A stretch of DNA of 64,000 nt from NCBI RefSeq assembly GCF_009727055.1, contig NC_052351.1, positions 55,345,544-55,409,543 of the forward strand. Direction: 5' to 3'. The notes under the pieces were generated by a model. That model did not search any database, was not told the origin of the DNA, and worked only from the letters and a program-made list of their open reading frames with translations. The stretch is from Benincasa hispida. Its lineage: Eukaryota > Streptophyta > Magnoliopsida > Cucurbitales > Cucurbitaceae. The position numbers and the translations under genes were made by a program. Within the stretch, counting starts at the first letter, position 1; every line of letters begins with the position of its first letter. Positions 11,471 to 24,200 of this stretch are shown one piece after another.

Positions 11471-12515
11471 TGGGGGAAAATGAGAAAAATGAGGAATTTA
11501 AACAATTTTTTTTAAAAAAAAAAATTTAAAAAGGAATTAATGAATGCACGAATACACAAAATCATAGGCTATGCATGGAGGAGGTCCACAAAATCCTACG
11601 GTTTTTTTTATATATATTTTTTAATTAATAAAAATAGTGGATGAGGGTCTTAATGGTAAATACATCACAACATTAGTAAAAATTTATAACTTGTTGGACT
11701 ATTACATTAGTAAAAATTTGTAACTCGTTGGATTATTTATGTAATAAATAGAGTGTAGAAGACAATTGTGTAATATATATCTACAATTAAAGCGTTTTAT
11801 GTAGAAAGTCCTACTATTTAAAAGGATTTAAAAAACCATATGGATTATCAAACTATGTAAACTAAAATCTAAATTATAAAATCATATAGATTAATTTTTA
11901 ATTTTATCCAAACCATAAAGACCAAACTTGGAATTTAACTAATTTAATTTATAATACATTACATAATACATATTTTGATTTTAAAAAATTGAATTGGGTT
12001 TATAATATGACATACTATCTCTATATATTAAAATAAGCTACGCAGGGAGAATATTTAACATGTCACTTTTGCCCTTACATTTTTCATAAATTTCCAAATG
12101 GTCCTTCATCGAGTGGTTGTGACTTTTTTAGTGCAGGTGTCCGTTCGAAAGACAGTGGAGGTGACTTTTCCAATTAAAACCCTTTATAGAAAGATACATC
12201 ATTTACGAAACAACGCAACTCAAACGAAACCTTTTATCCAAGAGATACAAATAGGCACATATCTAACTTTTTCCATTTGGAGTCCAAACTTTGGTCATGG
12301 GCATTCAACTCTCTCTTCTACCTCACTTTACTTCATTATTAAACTGAAGAAACTCGAGAGGAATAATATCAATAAATTCACTTTGTGAAAATGGAAGAAA
12401 TAAGGATCGTCAATCCAAACGCCTAAATGACGAACAATAGAAGAAATATTCTTAGCCTGAACATTTTGCATGTGGATAGTAAATCTTTGATCGGAGCGAT
12501 TTTAAATGGTTAGTT
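11471..12515. other. AT-rich intergenic DNA
   Basis: There is low-complexity sequence with short direct words, for example ACATTAGTAAAAATTT about 11670 and 11705. The open frame at 12098-12388 has no recognisable domain, and I treat it as chance. Confidence 0.35.
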
Positions 12516-12920
12516 TTGTTATTTTGCTCTTTTGGATATTGTATTGAAATCTATTTGTTTGTTTTTAGATTTTGAAGAATTTTGATTTAGAAATTTATTT
12601 ATATCCAAAAACTCAAATGTGAAATGAAGAAAAAATCTTCTCAACTGCCTATATGGATAATGGATCTTTGGAATAAGTGAGAAATTTATTTGTTTGTTTT
12701 TAGATTTTGGAGCGATATGATTTAGAAGTTTGTTTATACGAAGAAACCCAAATGCAGAACCATGAAAATATCTTGTAGGTAGATAATGGATGTTCGTAAC
12801 ATGCTAACTTTTTTTGGCAATTTTTTTGGGATATTGTATTGAAATGTGCTTGTTTGTTTTTTTTTTTTTTTTTAATTTTGAGTGTTGATTTTGATTTCTT
12901 TGTGAGGAATTTGATTTATG
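12516..12920. repeat. degenerate long-period tandem repeat, about 150-170 bp, three copies
   Basis: Phrases recur in order: TTGGATATTGTATTGAAAT (about 12533 and 12828), TTTGTTTGTTTTTAGATTTTG (12556 and 12690, slightly varied at 12850), GATTTAGAA followed by TTTATTTATAT or TTTGTTTATAC, and AAAACTCAAATG or AAACCCAAATG. The copies are diverged, so the array is old. Confidence 0.45.
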
Positions 12921-15900
12921 AGTTTATTTACTTGGAAAGATGGAATATGAATTTCAAATGGGGAGCGTATAGAAGATGTTTGATGCTTTGGGTCTTTGAC
13001 TCAATTGGAAGATTGATTCAAATTAGTGGCAATTTATTCATAGCTTTTTCGATTATAATTGAGGATAAGTGTAACGATTTATTTAAATTTATTTATTCCA
13101 ACTTTTAATCATCCCTTCAATTTTGTTTTCATTTCTATTTTGCATGAAATTGAAAAGAAAGAGATGCTAAATAATCTTAAAAGCCAAATAAGGTACGTTG
13201 CCCCTTCACTTCCCTCACTTGATTTTATAGATTATGGATCAAATGATTTGTTTTTTACTCAAATTTTCCTAATTTCAATGTAATTAGATAGGAAGATTCA
13301 CATCAGTAAAATTTATTTCAACTATTAATTAGGTCAAATGTCTACTAAAGATTGGTCGGAAAAATCTATTATGACTTGATTTATTCATTTTCCATCTTTT
13401 AAAAATATTAAATTTATTTGAATATTAATAATAAATTGACAAACGTAAATGACTAAATTATATATTTGAAAGCTTAGTTTAAGACTAAGTGTTAGCCACA
13501 ACCAAATAAAAATATTATTTTACTTTATTGACTTTTATAAGGTGAAAATTTGAAAAGAAGATATATAACCTTTTGACCAATCAAATTGTGCTAAGAATGT
13601 TACCGTTTTATCACTTTTATTATGAATTATTTTAAAATTTATTCTTTAAATTAATTATAAATGGCCGACCTAAAAAGTAATATAATTGTATATAAATCTA
13701 TATATATAAAAGCAAAGCTAAATATTTGAAATAATAAACATAAAAACTATATGGCAAATAATTGTGCAATTAATACAAAACTTAAAAAAAAAACACAGTA
13801 TTTTAAATTTGATTTGCACATTCATTTTATACCATATATTTTATATTGTAATGATAATGATCTAGTTCGAATTTTATAAAAAAAATATTTTAATTGATAA
13901 AGCGCATCAATAAATAAATTTTTTAGGTTAACTTGCTTGTTTGTTATTAAACTAGTATTTCTAAACGTTTTTATCTTTTTTTAATATAATTCTACATTTT
14001 AAACTTTAAAATTCAAATTCTAGGTATAAAGAAAACATACAAATATTAGTTTTCAAAATTTGCACGATTTGGATCACAAAATCTGAAGATGGTTTTCAAA
14101 AATAGAATTTACGTTGTCTGTCAAACATATATTCACTGAACTCAATAAATTTAGAAACATAGAATAGAATCCGATTTCTTGAATTCGATAATATCCGGAG
14201 TAAGAGACTCAAACTTCTAAACTTTTGATTGAGAATGGAGTTTTATTTAGTTTGATGTGTGGTAAAGCACAAGTACAAGAAGTTTATTAAGATAAGTACA
14301 AGTAAGGAAATTTGGGGACCTTCATAACTCTCCAACCTCTTACAAGCTCAAAAGAGATTATGATGGACATTATGTTTTTTTTTTAGTCAAAAGTCTTAAA
14401 GGAAAGCTCACAACTAAACTATATTTGACATTCAAAGTAGAATTTACTACATTTCTAACTTATCCTTATAATCAATAAACTCATCTTCTCATACATTTGC
14501 CCTCTCTACTTTTGAGATATAAAGATTTTGATGTCAAAAGTTCTTTAGGGTGGGCCTAGCGGTTGGGTGCATAATATAAAGGGAAATTGAATTCGTAGCA
14601 CTAATTATACTTTCATTTAAAAAAATAATAAAATATGGAAATATTTTGAATTATGGCAAAATGTGTGAATTTTAATCGAATCCCTTTTTTGTTAATCCTA
14701 AAATATCTCCTTCAACTTCTTTAATTACACTAATTAATCCATCAAATTTATAATTGAGGCTATGTAGATTTTCTTTCAGATTTTCATTGTGAACTAAGTT
14801 TCTTTTTACATGCGGATGTTTTGGCATAAACTTCGTTTATTAATTTGAAATATCTTCAAATTTGTATTTAATCATTCTTCAATCTTGAAATGTTGTTTTG
14901 ATTTTTTAAAGCTCATATTATATTATCTTTTCTAACTGACTTTATATATATATAAGATATTCAATCCTAACTCAATTATTCTGTTTTAAATTATTTTTAT
15001 CATTATCTTTATTATATTTTCATTTTAAACATTAAATATGAGGACACATCTCATTTTTTTTATTAGCTATTCTTATTTTTAAAATCTAAATCATCATTAT
15101 CTTTATTTTAATTTCGCAAATATAGTGTTTAGTTCATAATTTCTTGTTTTCATCTATACAATCAACTTTATATTTCATAAAATTAGATTATAAACGACCA
15201 TAGTCAACTCTCGATTGAGTATCCATTAGGTCTTTTATTATTTATTGTTCTCAACTTGTCTCATGGCTTGTTATGACTATTCAACGATTGAAGATTTTAT
15301 GTTAATAGTAAGTGAGATGAAATAACCACCACCATCATGACTTTCGATTTATTGAAATTTTTGTCAATACAAACACATCTTTGTTCGATGGAGAGCTCTG
15401 GAGAGCTTTGCTAGATTGACAATCAGTCGATGGAGAGTTTTGAAAAAATATGTCTATGGAGTAGTTTGATAATGAGCTAGAGGGTTTGAGACTATTTTTA
15501 TTGGTTATTTTATTCAAGGTATGAAGTGACTGATACAAAACCTTTTGTTTAGGGGGAAGATGAAAAGTCTACTACATTTCAAAAAGACCTTTTTGTTTTT
15601 GGGAAGAAATTTGAAGATTGATGCATACATAATCTACCACCTCAAAGTATGTTGGTTTTAATGAAAGTTGTTTAAGAATTTTTGTTAATAAGGTATAAAC
15701 ATCTCTTTTACATGAATAGGTTAATTTGGATTTTTATAAATTCATAATTATTTATTTTTAAATTTGTTTTTCCATTTTTTGAAAAAATAGTTTGCTATTT
15801 TTTCAAATGAAAAGTTAAAATCTGTTATTCTAATATAAAATGCGCCTTTTATGAAAAGTCTCAAGGTAAAGTCTTGGACCTAGGGGTTTTTTCATGATTT

Positions 15901-16610
15901 TTAAATGATAATAATAATTGTGTTTTTTCTTTTTTATGTTAATTTTTTTTTTAATGAAGTTGAAATGAACTTTTTTTCCACTTCAACTATATTTTTTCTC
16001 TTCTTTATGTATTACTTTTATATATAGTGTGCCATACAAAAAAAAAAAAGTCCTCGTTTTTTTTTACACCTTATGCTTAAACTCCATAAGACTATGGTGT
16101 TAGAGCTTAAAAAAGACGGTTATGGTAAGGGTTGAATGTGATTATTCTTCATCTTTCTTAGTTGAGACTTGAAAATTTTTATTTATAAAGGCCCCAGAAG
16201 GAAGTGTCGTACTAAAATCCTAACCGAGGAAATACTTGTATTACTACTTAGATTTTTACACGGTGGCAGATATGTTTAAACGACAATTAACCACTTCAGT
16301 TTGAACTCGGTTCGTAGGCGATTGGTTGGAGGTTTGTTGCAACTTTGTGCCTTTGCAAGTAAAGATTTCAGTTAGACAATCAATGGTAATCTTTTCTCGT
16401 CTATAAAGATGAGCAATGATATTCTTTGGGATTTTGGTGTAGCTTCATTGCATGCTTGAAAAATGTAGTAGTTACCATGGATGTTTTGTGGGAAGACTCC
16501 ATTTGAAATGGCCCAAGTTAAATAAATGATATATGGCAATATATATCCTCGGCCAAAAAGTTAGGTTCAAATTTTCTCATTTTCACATGAACTAAAATTT
16601 TTTGTATGAC
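12921..16610. other. AT-rich intergenic DNA, no gene seen
   Basis: The region is about 75 to 80 percent A+T by eye, with poly-T and poly-A runs. Short open frames at 13059-13283 and 15335-15538 lack domains. At 15380-15440 the phrase GATGGAGAG occurs three times in a weak local repeat. No transposon termini were recognised. Confidence 0.4.
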
Positions 16611-16897
16611 CCCCTTTTTTAACTATTTGATTTTAGGTTTTATTTTAAAAATTAAGCCTATAAATACTCATTCCATCTCTAAATTTCTTCGTTTTGTTAT
16701 GTACCTTTCTACTACTTTTTTCAAAAACTAAGTTGAGTTTTGAAAACTAAAAAAAGTAGTTGAACTTGTCTTTGTTTTTGAAATTAGAGTTTAATTTTTT
16801 TACTTAAGAAAAAAAAAAACCACGGTAAAAAATTAAGGGAAAGTAAACATAATTTTCAAAATCTAAAAATCAAAATCTAAATAGTTACGAAACATGG
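16611..16897. mobile_element. MITE, family A, diverged copy
   Basis: Left end AACTATTTGATTTTAGGTTTT and right end AAAATCTAAATAGTTACGAAA are inverted matches. The internal phrases AAATTTCTTC, TTTTGAAAACTAAAAA and ACTTAAG are shared with the copies at 4038 and 23999. The terminal GTTTGG block is mutated here. Confidence 0.6.
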
Positions 16898-18233
16898 CGT
16901 AAACTTCTCAAAATTTGTGGCTGATGATTATTATATCATCCTATATTTAATTTGACGTGGGAATTGGTTGAGTTTAGCTAGGTATGTGAATCATGTGATA
17001 GTTCTTGTGGTGCCAATTGTCTACTCTTTTAACAAATCCCTTGATAGTTCCCAAGCTTTAAATGTTTGAGAAGTAATTGAAATACATAATACAATAATTT
17101 TTAAATGTTTCAAGATCTTTTATCTTAGATTTTTATTTCAATTTTAAATTTTGTATATGAAGCAATTGAATCCTAACATGAGCCATGAAGTATAAATAGA
17201 GAAGGTTCCATTTGTATGTTGCTTGACCTCATAATCCTTTTTGGTGGACGATCATAGGATCTCTAAAATTAAGTAGGTTTAGTTTGAAGCAATCTTAATT
17301 AGTAATGTCTTTTGTTGGTCTGTGGAGATAACATTTACTCTTATAAGTATTTAAAGTAAGTAACGTATATATCTAAGATTTCTTGATTATTATGAATATT
17401 TTTGAACACTAATATTATGATTGAGACATTTGCATCACTCATGATATTCACTAGACAATTTTTTCCCCCCACAAGACTTAAGAATTTTTCTATGTACTCT
17501 GATTTATGGGGTTTTAACTCTATTATAAACGAATGAGCCTTTTAACTTAATTGCTGATGATTAAAAAAAGTCCAATTAATTAAATTTCCTCCCTTATGTG
17601 AAGCACATTATGCCACGTCACAGACTTAAAGAGAAAAAGATGAGTAAAAAGAAAAAGTCTTTTGTCTTACTCGAGAAACTTCTTCAAGTTAAGTGGTTCG
17701 GTCTAATAGACTTAAATCCACTTTCAAAGGTATGATTTCTTTCTTTATTCAAGTGATTTTTAAGTTGTTTCCAGGGCTTTACAAAAAATACCTCACAAAA
17801 ATTGAACTCTCTTACTTGGCACGCTTACGAGAGATTTACAAAGATTAAGAGTAGTTTGTTATTTTAGTTGTTGATAGCCTTTTAACAAATTTCGTTTTTC
17901 TTATATGAGGTGAGCTGGAGAAGGACTCAGTTGGAGTTGCTTTGAGTTAAGGTAATTCTTAATTCACTTTCTTTACAAACTCAATTTCCGTTTAGATTAT
18001 ATTATTATAGGTACTTGAAATTATGATGCATTGACCAAACGTGTATTAAAGTAATCTATGAACCTAATACAAGTGCAGAAGAGTCTAATTATGTAATATT
18101 TTTTTTTCTTGAAGAAAGCCTCATTATATAATATTGAAGATACAATTTAGGATATAAATACACTTAACATTATGATAGGTTCTGTGCTTAACCCAATAAA
18201 AATAAAAATAATTAATAATTAAAAAAAAACCCT
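16898..18233. other. AT-rich DNA at the 3' side of the carbonic anhydrase gene
   Basis: No coding frame was recognised. The stretch nearest 18233 would hold the 3' UTR of the - strand carbonic anhydrase gene. Confidence 0.4.
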
Positions 18234-21200
18234 TCACTTATGTGGAGTATAAAATTGAATTTTTCTTCCATCTAGTGCTTGTGTTGGCCTTGCATTTTTC
18301 TTCAAATCCTAAAGAATGAAACATGCAACACAAAATAATAATAACATAATAATAACAATAATAATAGTAATAATAATAATAATAACAATTAATAAATAAT
18401 GAAAGAAGTATAAAAATTATGTATTATTTGATCTATGACTTGAATTAAATTTATTGTTTATCTATAAATTTTCAATTCTCAATTAAAATATGTGTATTTT
18501 TAAATTAAAATAAAGAAGAAATGAAATACACAAAATAAATTATATATTTTCAAACAAAATTTTAAAATGAGAATAATAATGAGAAAATAGTTTCCTTTTT
18601 ATCTCTATATTTTCACATTTTTAAATTTAGTTATCCTACTTTTCCTAAAATTAATCCTTACTTTTATTTAAAATTAATTTTTACTAAATCATTGCTAAAA
18701 GATAAAGTAATAATTTTAGATAGATATTTTTCAAAACTAATAAAGGGAAAATTAATAGTTTTTTTTTCTTCAAGAATTAATAATAAATTTAACTTAAGAA
18801 AATAATTTTAAATTTGAGCATAAGAATAAGTTTTAAATTGAAATAGGTATTAATATTAGATGAAAAAAAAAAAAAAAAAAGCACCACACTTAAACAATTT
18901 TTTTTTAAAAAAAAAAAGGAAAAAAAAGAAAAAAAAGAAAAAAAGGAAAGGAGAACCACTCACCTCATGTATAGCATTTTTCAAAGCTCTCACTTGTTCC
19001 CTTGAAACTGTTCTTACCTACAACAGTCAAATGATACTTGGTTGAAATCAAACAATATTTCTATAGTTTTAAAATTTCTTTCTAAATTGTTTTTTTTTTC
19101 AAATATAATCAAATGAATTAAAATATTTACATAATATAGCAAAATTTATTGTAATAGACTACTATTTATATCTATCTATATAGACATAGTTAGTAGTCTA
19201 TCGTAATCTATCGTTGATATACTATGATATTTTGCTATATTTGTAAATATTTTTAGCAGTTTTGTCATTTAAAATAATTTTCCTATAAAAAATTATTGTT
19301 ATGCTTTTTTTTTTCAAAATTTTTAATTAAAATATAATATAATAAAAAAAAGTGTTGTACATGACCATAATTTTCAAACCCAATAACTAAAACATGTTAT
19401 TGTACTAATTTAGTAGGTAATAATATATGGTATGTTTGGTTTAATTTTTCATGTGTTTAATTTTGAAAATAAGTCATTTTGAAAAATAAAATTGAATTAT
19501 TAGACAACTACTTAAAATAATTTTTGAAATACTTTCGAAGTGTATTTTAAACCGTTTTTACAAAAAAGAATTTAAATAAATTTTTAAGTCATTCTAAAAA
19601 TGCTCATAGTCTCCATGTTTCAAATTTTGTATAGATGTATCGACCACCAAATTAGAAATCAAGATTAATTTAGTAGAATTTTTCACAGTAGGAACTTAAT
19701 TACAAACTTTTAAGTATAGATAAAACAATTACAAACTAAAATTCAAGGATTAAATTGTTAAAAAATAATTTTTTTAGGAAAACAAATCTGATCAAATAGA
19801 AGTCTAAACAAAAAAACAAAAAAAAAAAAGAATTATATTACTTAGGTTCCATTAAATAACTTTTTTTTTTTAAAAAAATTAAATATATAACCTCCAGATT
19901 CTATGCATTTTTATCATTCAGATCAAGTTTTGAAAACTAAAAAAAAAAAAAAAACACACTTTTAAAAAAATTTGTTTTTATTTGTAGAATCTTATAAAAT
20001 ATTTTAACGTTGGTTTAAGAAAGGTGATAATCATAATTAAGAAATTAGACATAAATTAAAAAAATAGAAAAATAAAAAGGAAACGAATGAAGAATAAGAA
20101 GAAGAGAAACCTTCTTTTGAATAGTCCAAATAACACCTTCAGTACAAGGAGGAACAGTGAGGGAACCAATGTATCTGTAATATTTTCTTCCACCAAACTT
20201 GATGTCTCCTGGATTCACTATCCCTATTTCTTTTTCTTCTTTCCCTATTGATTTTATGTGGTGGAATAACTATTTCCACACAACAAAAATAATCATCATC
20301 AATATTACAATTTATTTATATATATATATACTTTTTCGGTTCCTTAAGTTTTAGGTCTAGTTTTTATCCGATTTCCAAGTTTCAAGATGTTACGTATTTA
20401 GTCTTTAATTTTTTAGTTTGGTTTTAATTTAATCCATAATTTTCAAATATTGTACTTTATATTTCAGATTTGAGCTTTATATTAATTTGGTCGCCACTTT
20501 TGATCTTGTTTTTCATGAACTACTATTTAATGAAAAATTGATGTTAGAAGTGTAAATCTTAAATTTAGGGATCAAATTGAAATAAAATTCAAATTTTAAG
20601 GTAAAATTGTAATATTTTGAAATCTATAAACTAAATTGAAACCGAACTCAAAATTTATAGAATATATTTTGAAACGTAAACATCGTATTGAAACTAAATT
20701 TAAAAGACTTAAAAGACTACAAATTATCTTGAAACTCACTTGGTTTCTACAACAATTTCATCATATGTAAACAAGCACATTCCAAAGTATTAACCTAAAA
20801 TTGAATAGATAAATGGATCCAATTATTTCTAGATGGTAATTCATTATTTAATTTTTTTTTTGGGATTAAAATTTTGTTAGAACTTTTTATAGTTTGTATT
20901 TTTAATTATGTGACTAGTAATATTGATTTATTAGATAAAAAAAATAAATTTTATATATAAAAGATTCTAGTAGGTCTATGGTTTATATTTTTTTATTAAA
21001 AAAAGCCGAGAATAGGTCAAGGACCTATTAAACACAAAATATAAAAAAAACTTAGGGACTTATTTGACACAAAATCGAAAGTTTAAGGATTTGTAATATA
21101 CTTGACCTAATAGACACAAACCTGAAAGTTTTAAAAACCAATTAGACAATTTTTAAAGATTTAAGATTGAATAAACGGGAACTAAAATTGTCAACTCTAG

Positions 21201-24200
21201 AAAAAAATTACTCCTTTTATCCCCTAACTTTTGAGTATAGTTATCATTTGGTTCTTAGATTTATGAATTTTGCACTTTTACTTTTAGAACTAATGCTCAT
21301 TGGTGCAATAACTTTCTATTAATTAATTAAAAATAATAACGATGTGGATTTTTTTAATAAATTTTAATAGTGAGTGAAAATTAATATTAACTAATTTAAT
21401 TGTTTTAAATTAATTAGAAAGAGAATTGATACAAAAGACTAAAATTGTGCACTAGTAAAAAAATAAAGTACATAATCTTGAAAGCATATAAATCAAATGG
21501 AAACGGAACTAAAACTTGGTAAAAGATGTATTATTCTGAGATCTAGAGACCAAATAAAAACTAAACTCAAAATTCAGAGATAATAATGTAACGATTTGAC
21601 GCTTATAAATCAAATGAAAACTAAACAACTCAAAACTCAATAGTAAAAATGAAACATTTTAAAATTTAAGGATTAAAAAAAAACTAAGTCATTTAAAATT
21701 AAGAAGGAAATGCATAATATTTTGAAATTTAAGGACCAAAAATCATATCCAAAATTCAAAGACCAAGAAAGATACTTTCATTTTAGGTTAAAATATCATT
21801 TTGATCTCTAAACTTTGAAGTTTATTCAATTTTAGTCCTCGTACCTTTAAATATCCAATTTTAATTATTGTACTTTCAGTAAATCTAAAATTTAGTCCCT
21901 TTACTTTTTCATTGTTGACTTTTTTTTTTTTTTTTTTTTTTTTATTTGTTAATATTTTCAATATAAAGTTTGAAAACATATTCACATATTATATTTCTTT
22001 GCATGAAAGTTATTATTATTATTTAGTCAAATTTGATGAAAATTAAATTCAATAGACTAAATTTAAGGTTTATTGGAAGTATAAAAATTAAAACGAAACA
22101 TTTGAAAACGAATTTCAAAGTAGAGGAACCAAAATGATATATAATTTTTTATATTAGGCAAATTACAAAAATTACCCATGAAGTATGGTGGTAGTTACAA
22201 TTACACTCTCAAACTTTTAATTGTAAAAGTTTAAGTTTGAAGATCGAGTTTGACCCAATTTTAAAACCTATATAAGTTTGAGGGTCCCACTATTTAAAAT
22301 TAAAAGTTTAAAAGTGTAATTACAACTATCACCATATTTCAGGGATGATTTTCATAATTTACCAAAAATTAAAAGTTTAAGAGTATAATTACAGCTAACA
22401 CCATACTTTAGTAGTGATTTTTACAATTTACCATTTATTTTATTTAGCATGAGAAGAGAAATGAGAAAAAAAAAGAGTATAAAAGTAAACGTACTCTTGA
22501 AAGGAAGCGATCAGGGCGTCCAAATTTGTATAGAATTGCAACCACAGCGGTCTCATTATGATCGTTTGTATGAACTACATGCATCTCCAAATCATATCTA
22601 TAAAGTTTTTAACAACTTCATGTCAATTATCATATCAAAGATCGATGATTTAATTTTACAATTGAACTAAAAGAACGAAAAAAAAAAACTTCTATTTTGT
22701 TGTTTTTGGTATTATAAATCTTCGACCGAAGTTTACTCAATGGAGAAAGTCTTTTTTTTAAAAAAAAAAAATTTGTTATGACTAAATAATAATAATAGTT
22801 GGATTGAAGTATCGTTTTAGACCCTATATTTTGAAGTTTGTTCAATTATAGTCTTATACTTTTAGTAGATCTTATATTTAATCTTCATTACTAGTTTATT
22901 ATTGTTGATTTTTTAGAAAGGTTTTTGTTATCTATTAACTTTTTTTTATATAAATTTTAAAACATATTTAGATATTGAATTTTCTTGCATGAAAATTATT
23001 TTTAACCAATTTCGATAAAAATTAAGTTTGAGAGATTACTTAAGACTTTGAAAATACAAAGACTAAAATCAGACATTAGGACTTAAAATGATGGTTTAAC
23101 CTAATTATTATTATTATTATTCTGCAAGAGATGTAAAGAATGAGTGTCTTAAGTGCTTTAAAAAAATACTTTTACGTGAAAAAGACAAATGTTTTTAAAT
23201 ACTTAACCTTTGGGATCATAACACGTAAAGTATATTATAACAAAAAGTCCTTCAATCGATCAACTTCAATTTATCTAACAAATCATACTGGAGATCGTTA
23301 ATAATGAGATAAACTAAGGTCACATACGATGTGCAGACTCACTACTTAACGTCAAGTACTACACAAACTAAACCCGTGAACCAAACACCCTAAAGTAGAG
23401 ATCATTCTATAAATTTAATGTAATTTGCAAATATGGAGAGAGAGAAAAAAAATGAGAAGAAAGGAGAAACCTTATTCCATTGAAAGAATGTTCAGATGGG
23501 GCATGCCAATGACATTGGGATAATTTGTAATGAGTCCCATTGATTATAATTTTTCCAGCATCTTTTTCCCACCTTATCTGAAAGAAAATAATGATTATTA
23601 AAAAATAAAAACTTAATTCATCAATTTATTTTCGCTTGTTAAAAATATTTTCAAATATTTTCAAAGACGGTACTCGTATTATTGATCACTTCTAATTTTA
23701 TGGCTAGAATTTTGCTAATACATTCATGATCCCGTGGCTATAAATATTGTCTAATTAGATTATTCTTTAACAATTACACATTTTTCTCATATATTCTAGA
23801 GAGTTCTACAATATGTTCTAAGCATCTAATGCAAGTAATTTCTAAAGCATATTCTGATACTTGATACTTCTCGAAACTGGACTTTTGTCTGGACTAGGTC
23901 CAATTACTTCTAACCTAAAACCAACACAAAATGTATTCTTTGTTAAATCTATCAAACATAAACAAAGTTCTAGATAATACTTTTTTAAAAATTAAGACTT
24001 TGTTTGGTAATCATTTAGTTTTTTGTTTTTGTTTTTGAAAATTAAGTTTATTTTATCCACATCTCTTACAATGATTTGCATCTTTCTTAACTACAATTAC
24101 TGAATTCTTAGCCAAATTCTAAAAACAAAAACAAATTTTTGAAAGCTATTTCTTTTTGGTTCTCAAAATTTAGCTTGGTTTTTTAAATAATTGGTGAAAA

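Noticed and set aside
12098..12388. 96-codon + strand frame
   Set aside because: AT-rich, no domain, no splice or promoter context; kept only as chance.
18860..19045. Lys-rich + strand frame
   Set aside because: Caused by an A-rich simple repeat and the antisense of carbonic anhydrase exon 6.
22449..22670. 73-codon + strand frame
   Set aside because: It is antisense to carbonic anhydrase exon 4; the - strand carries the conserved protein sequence with proper splice sites.
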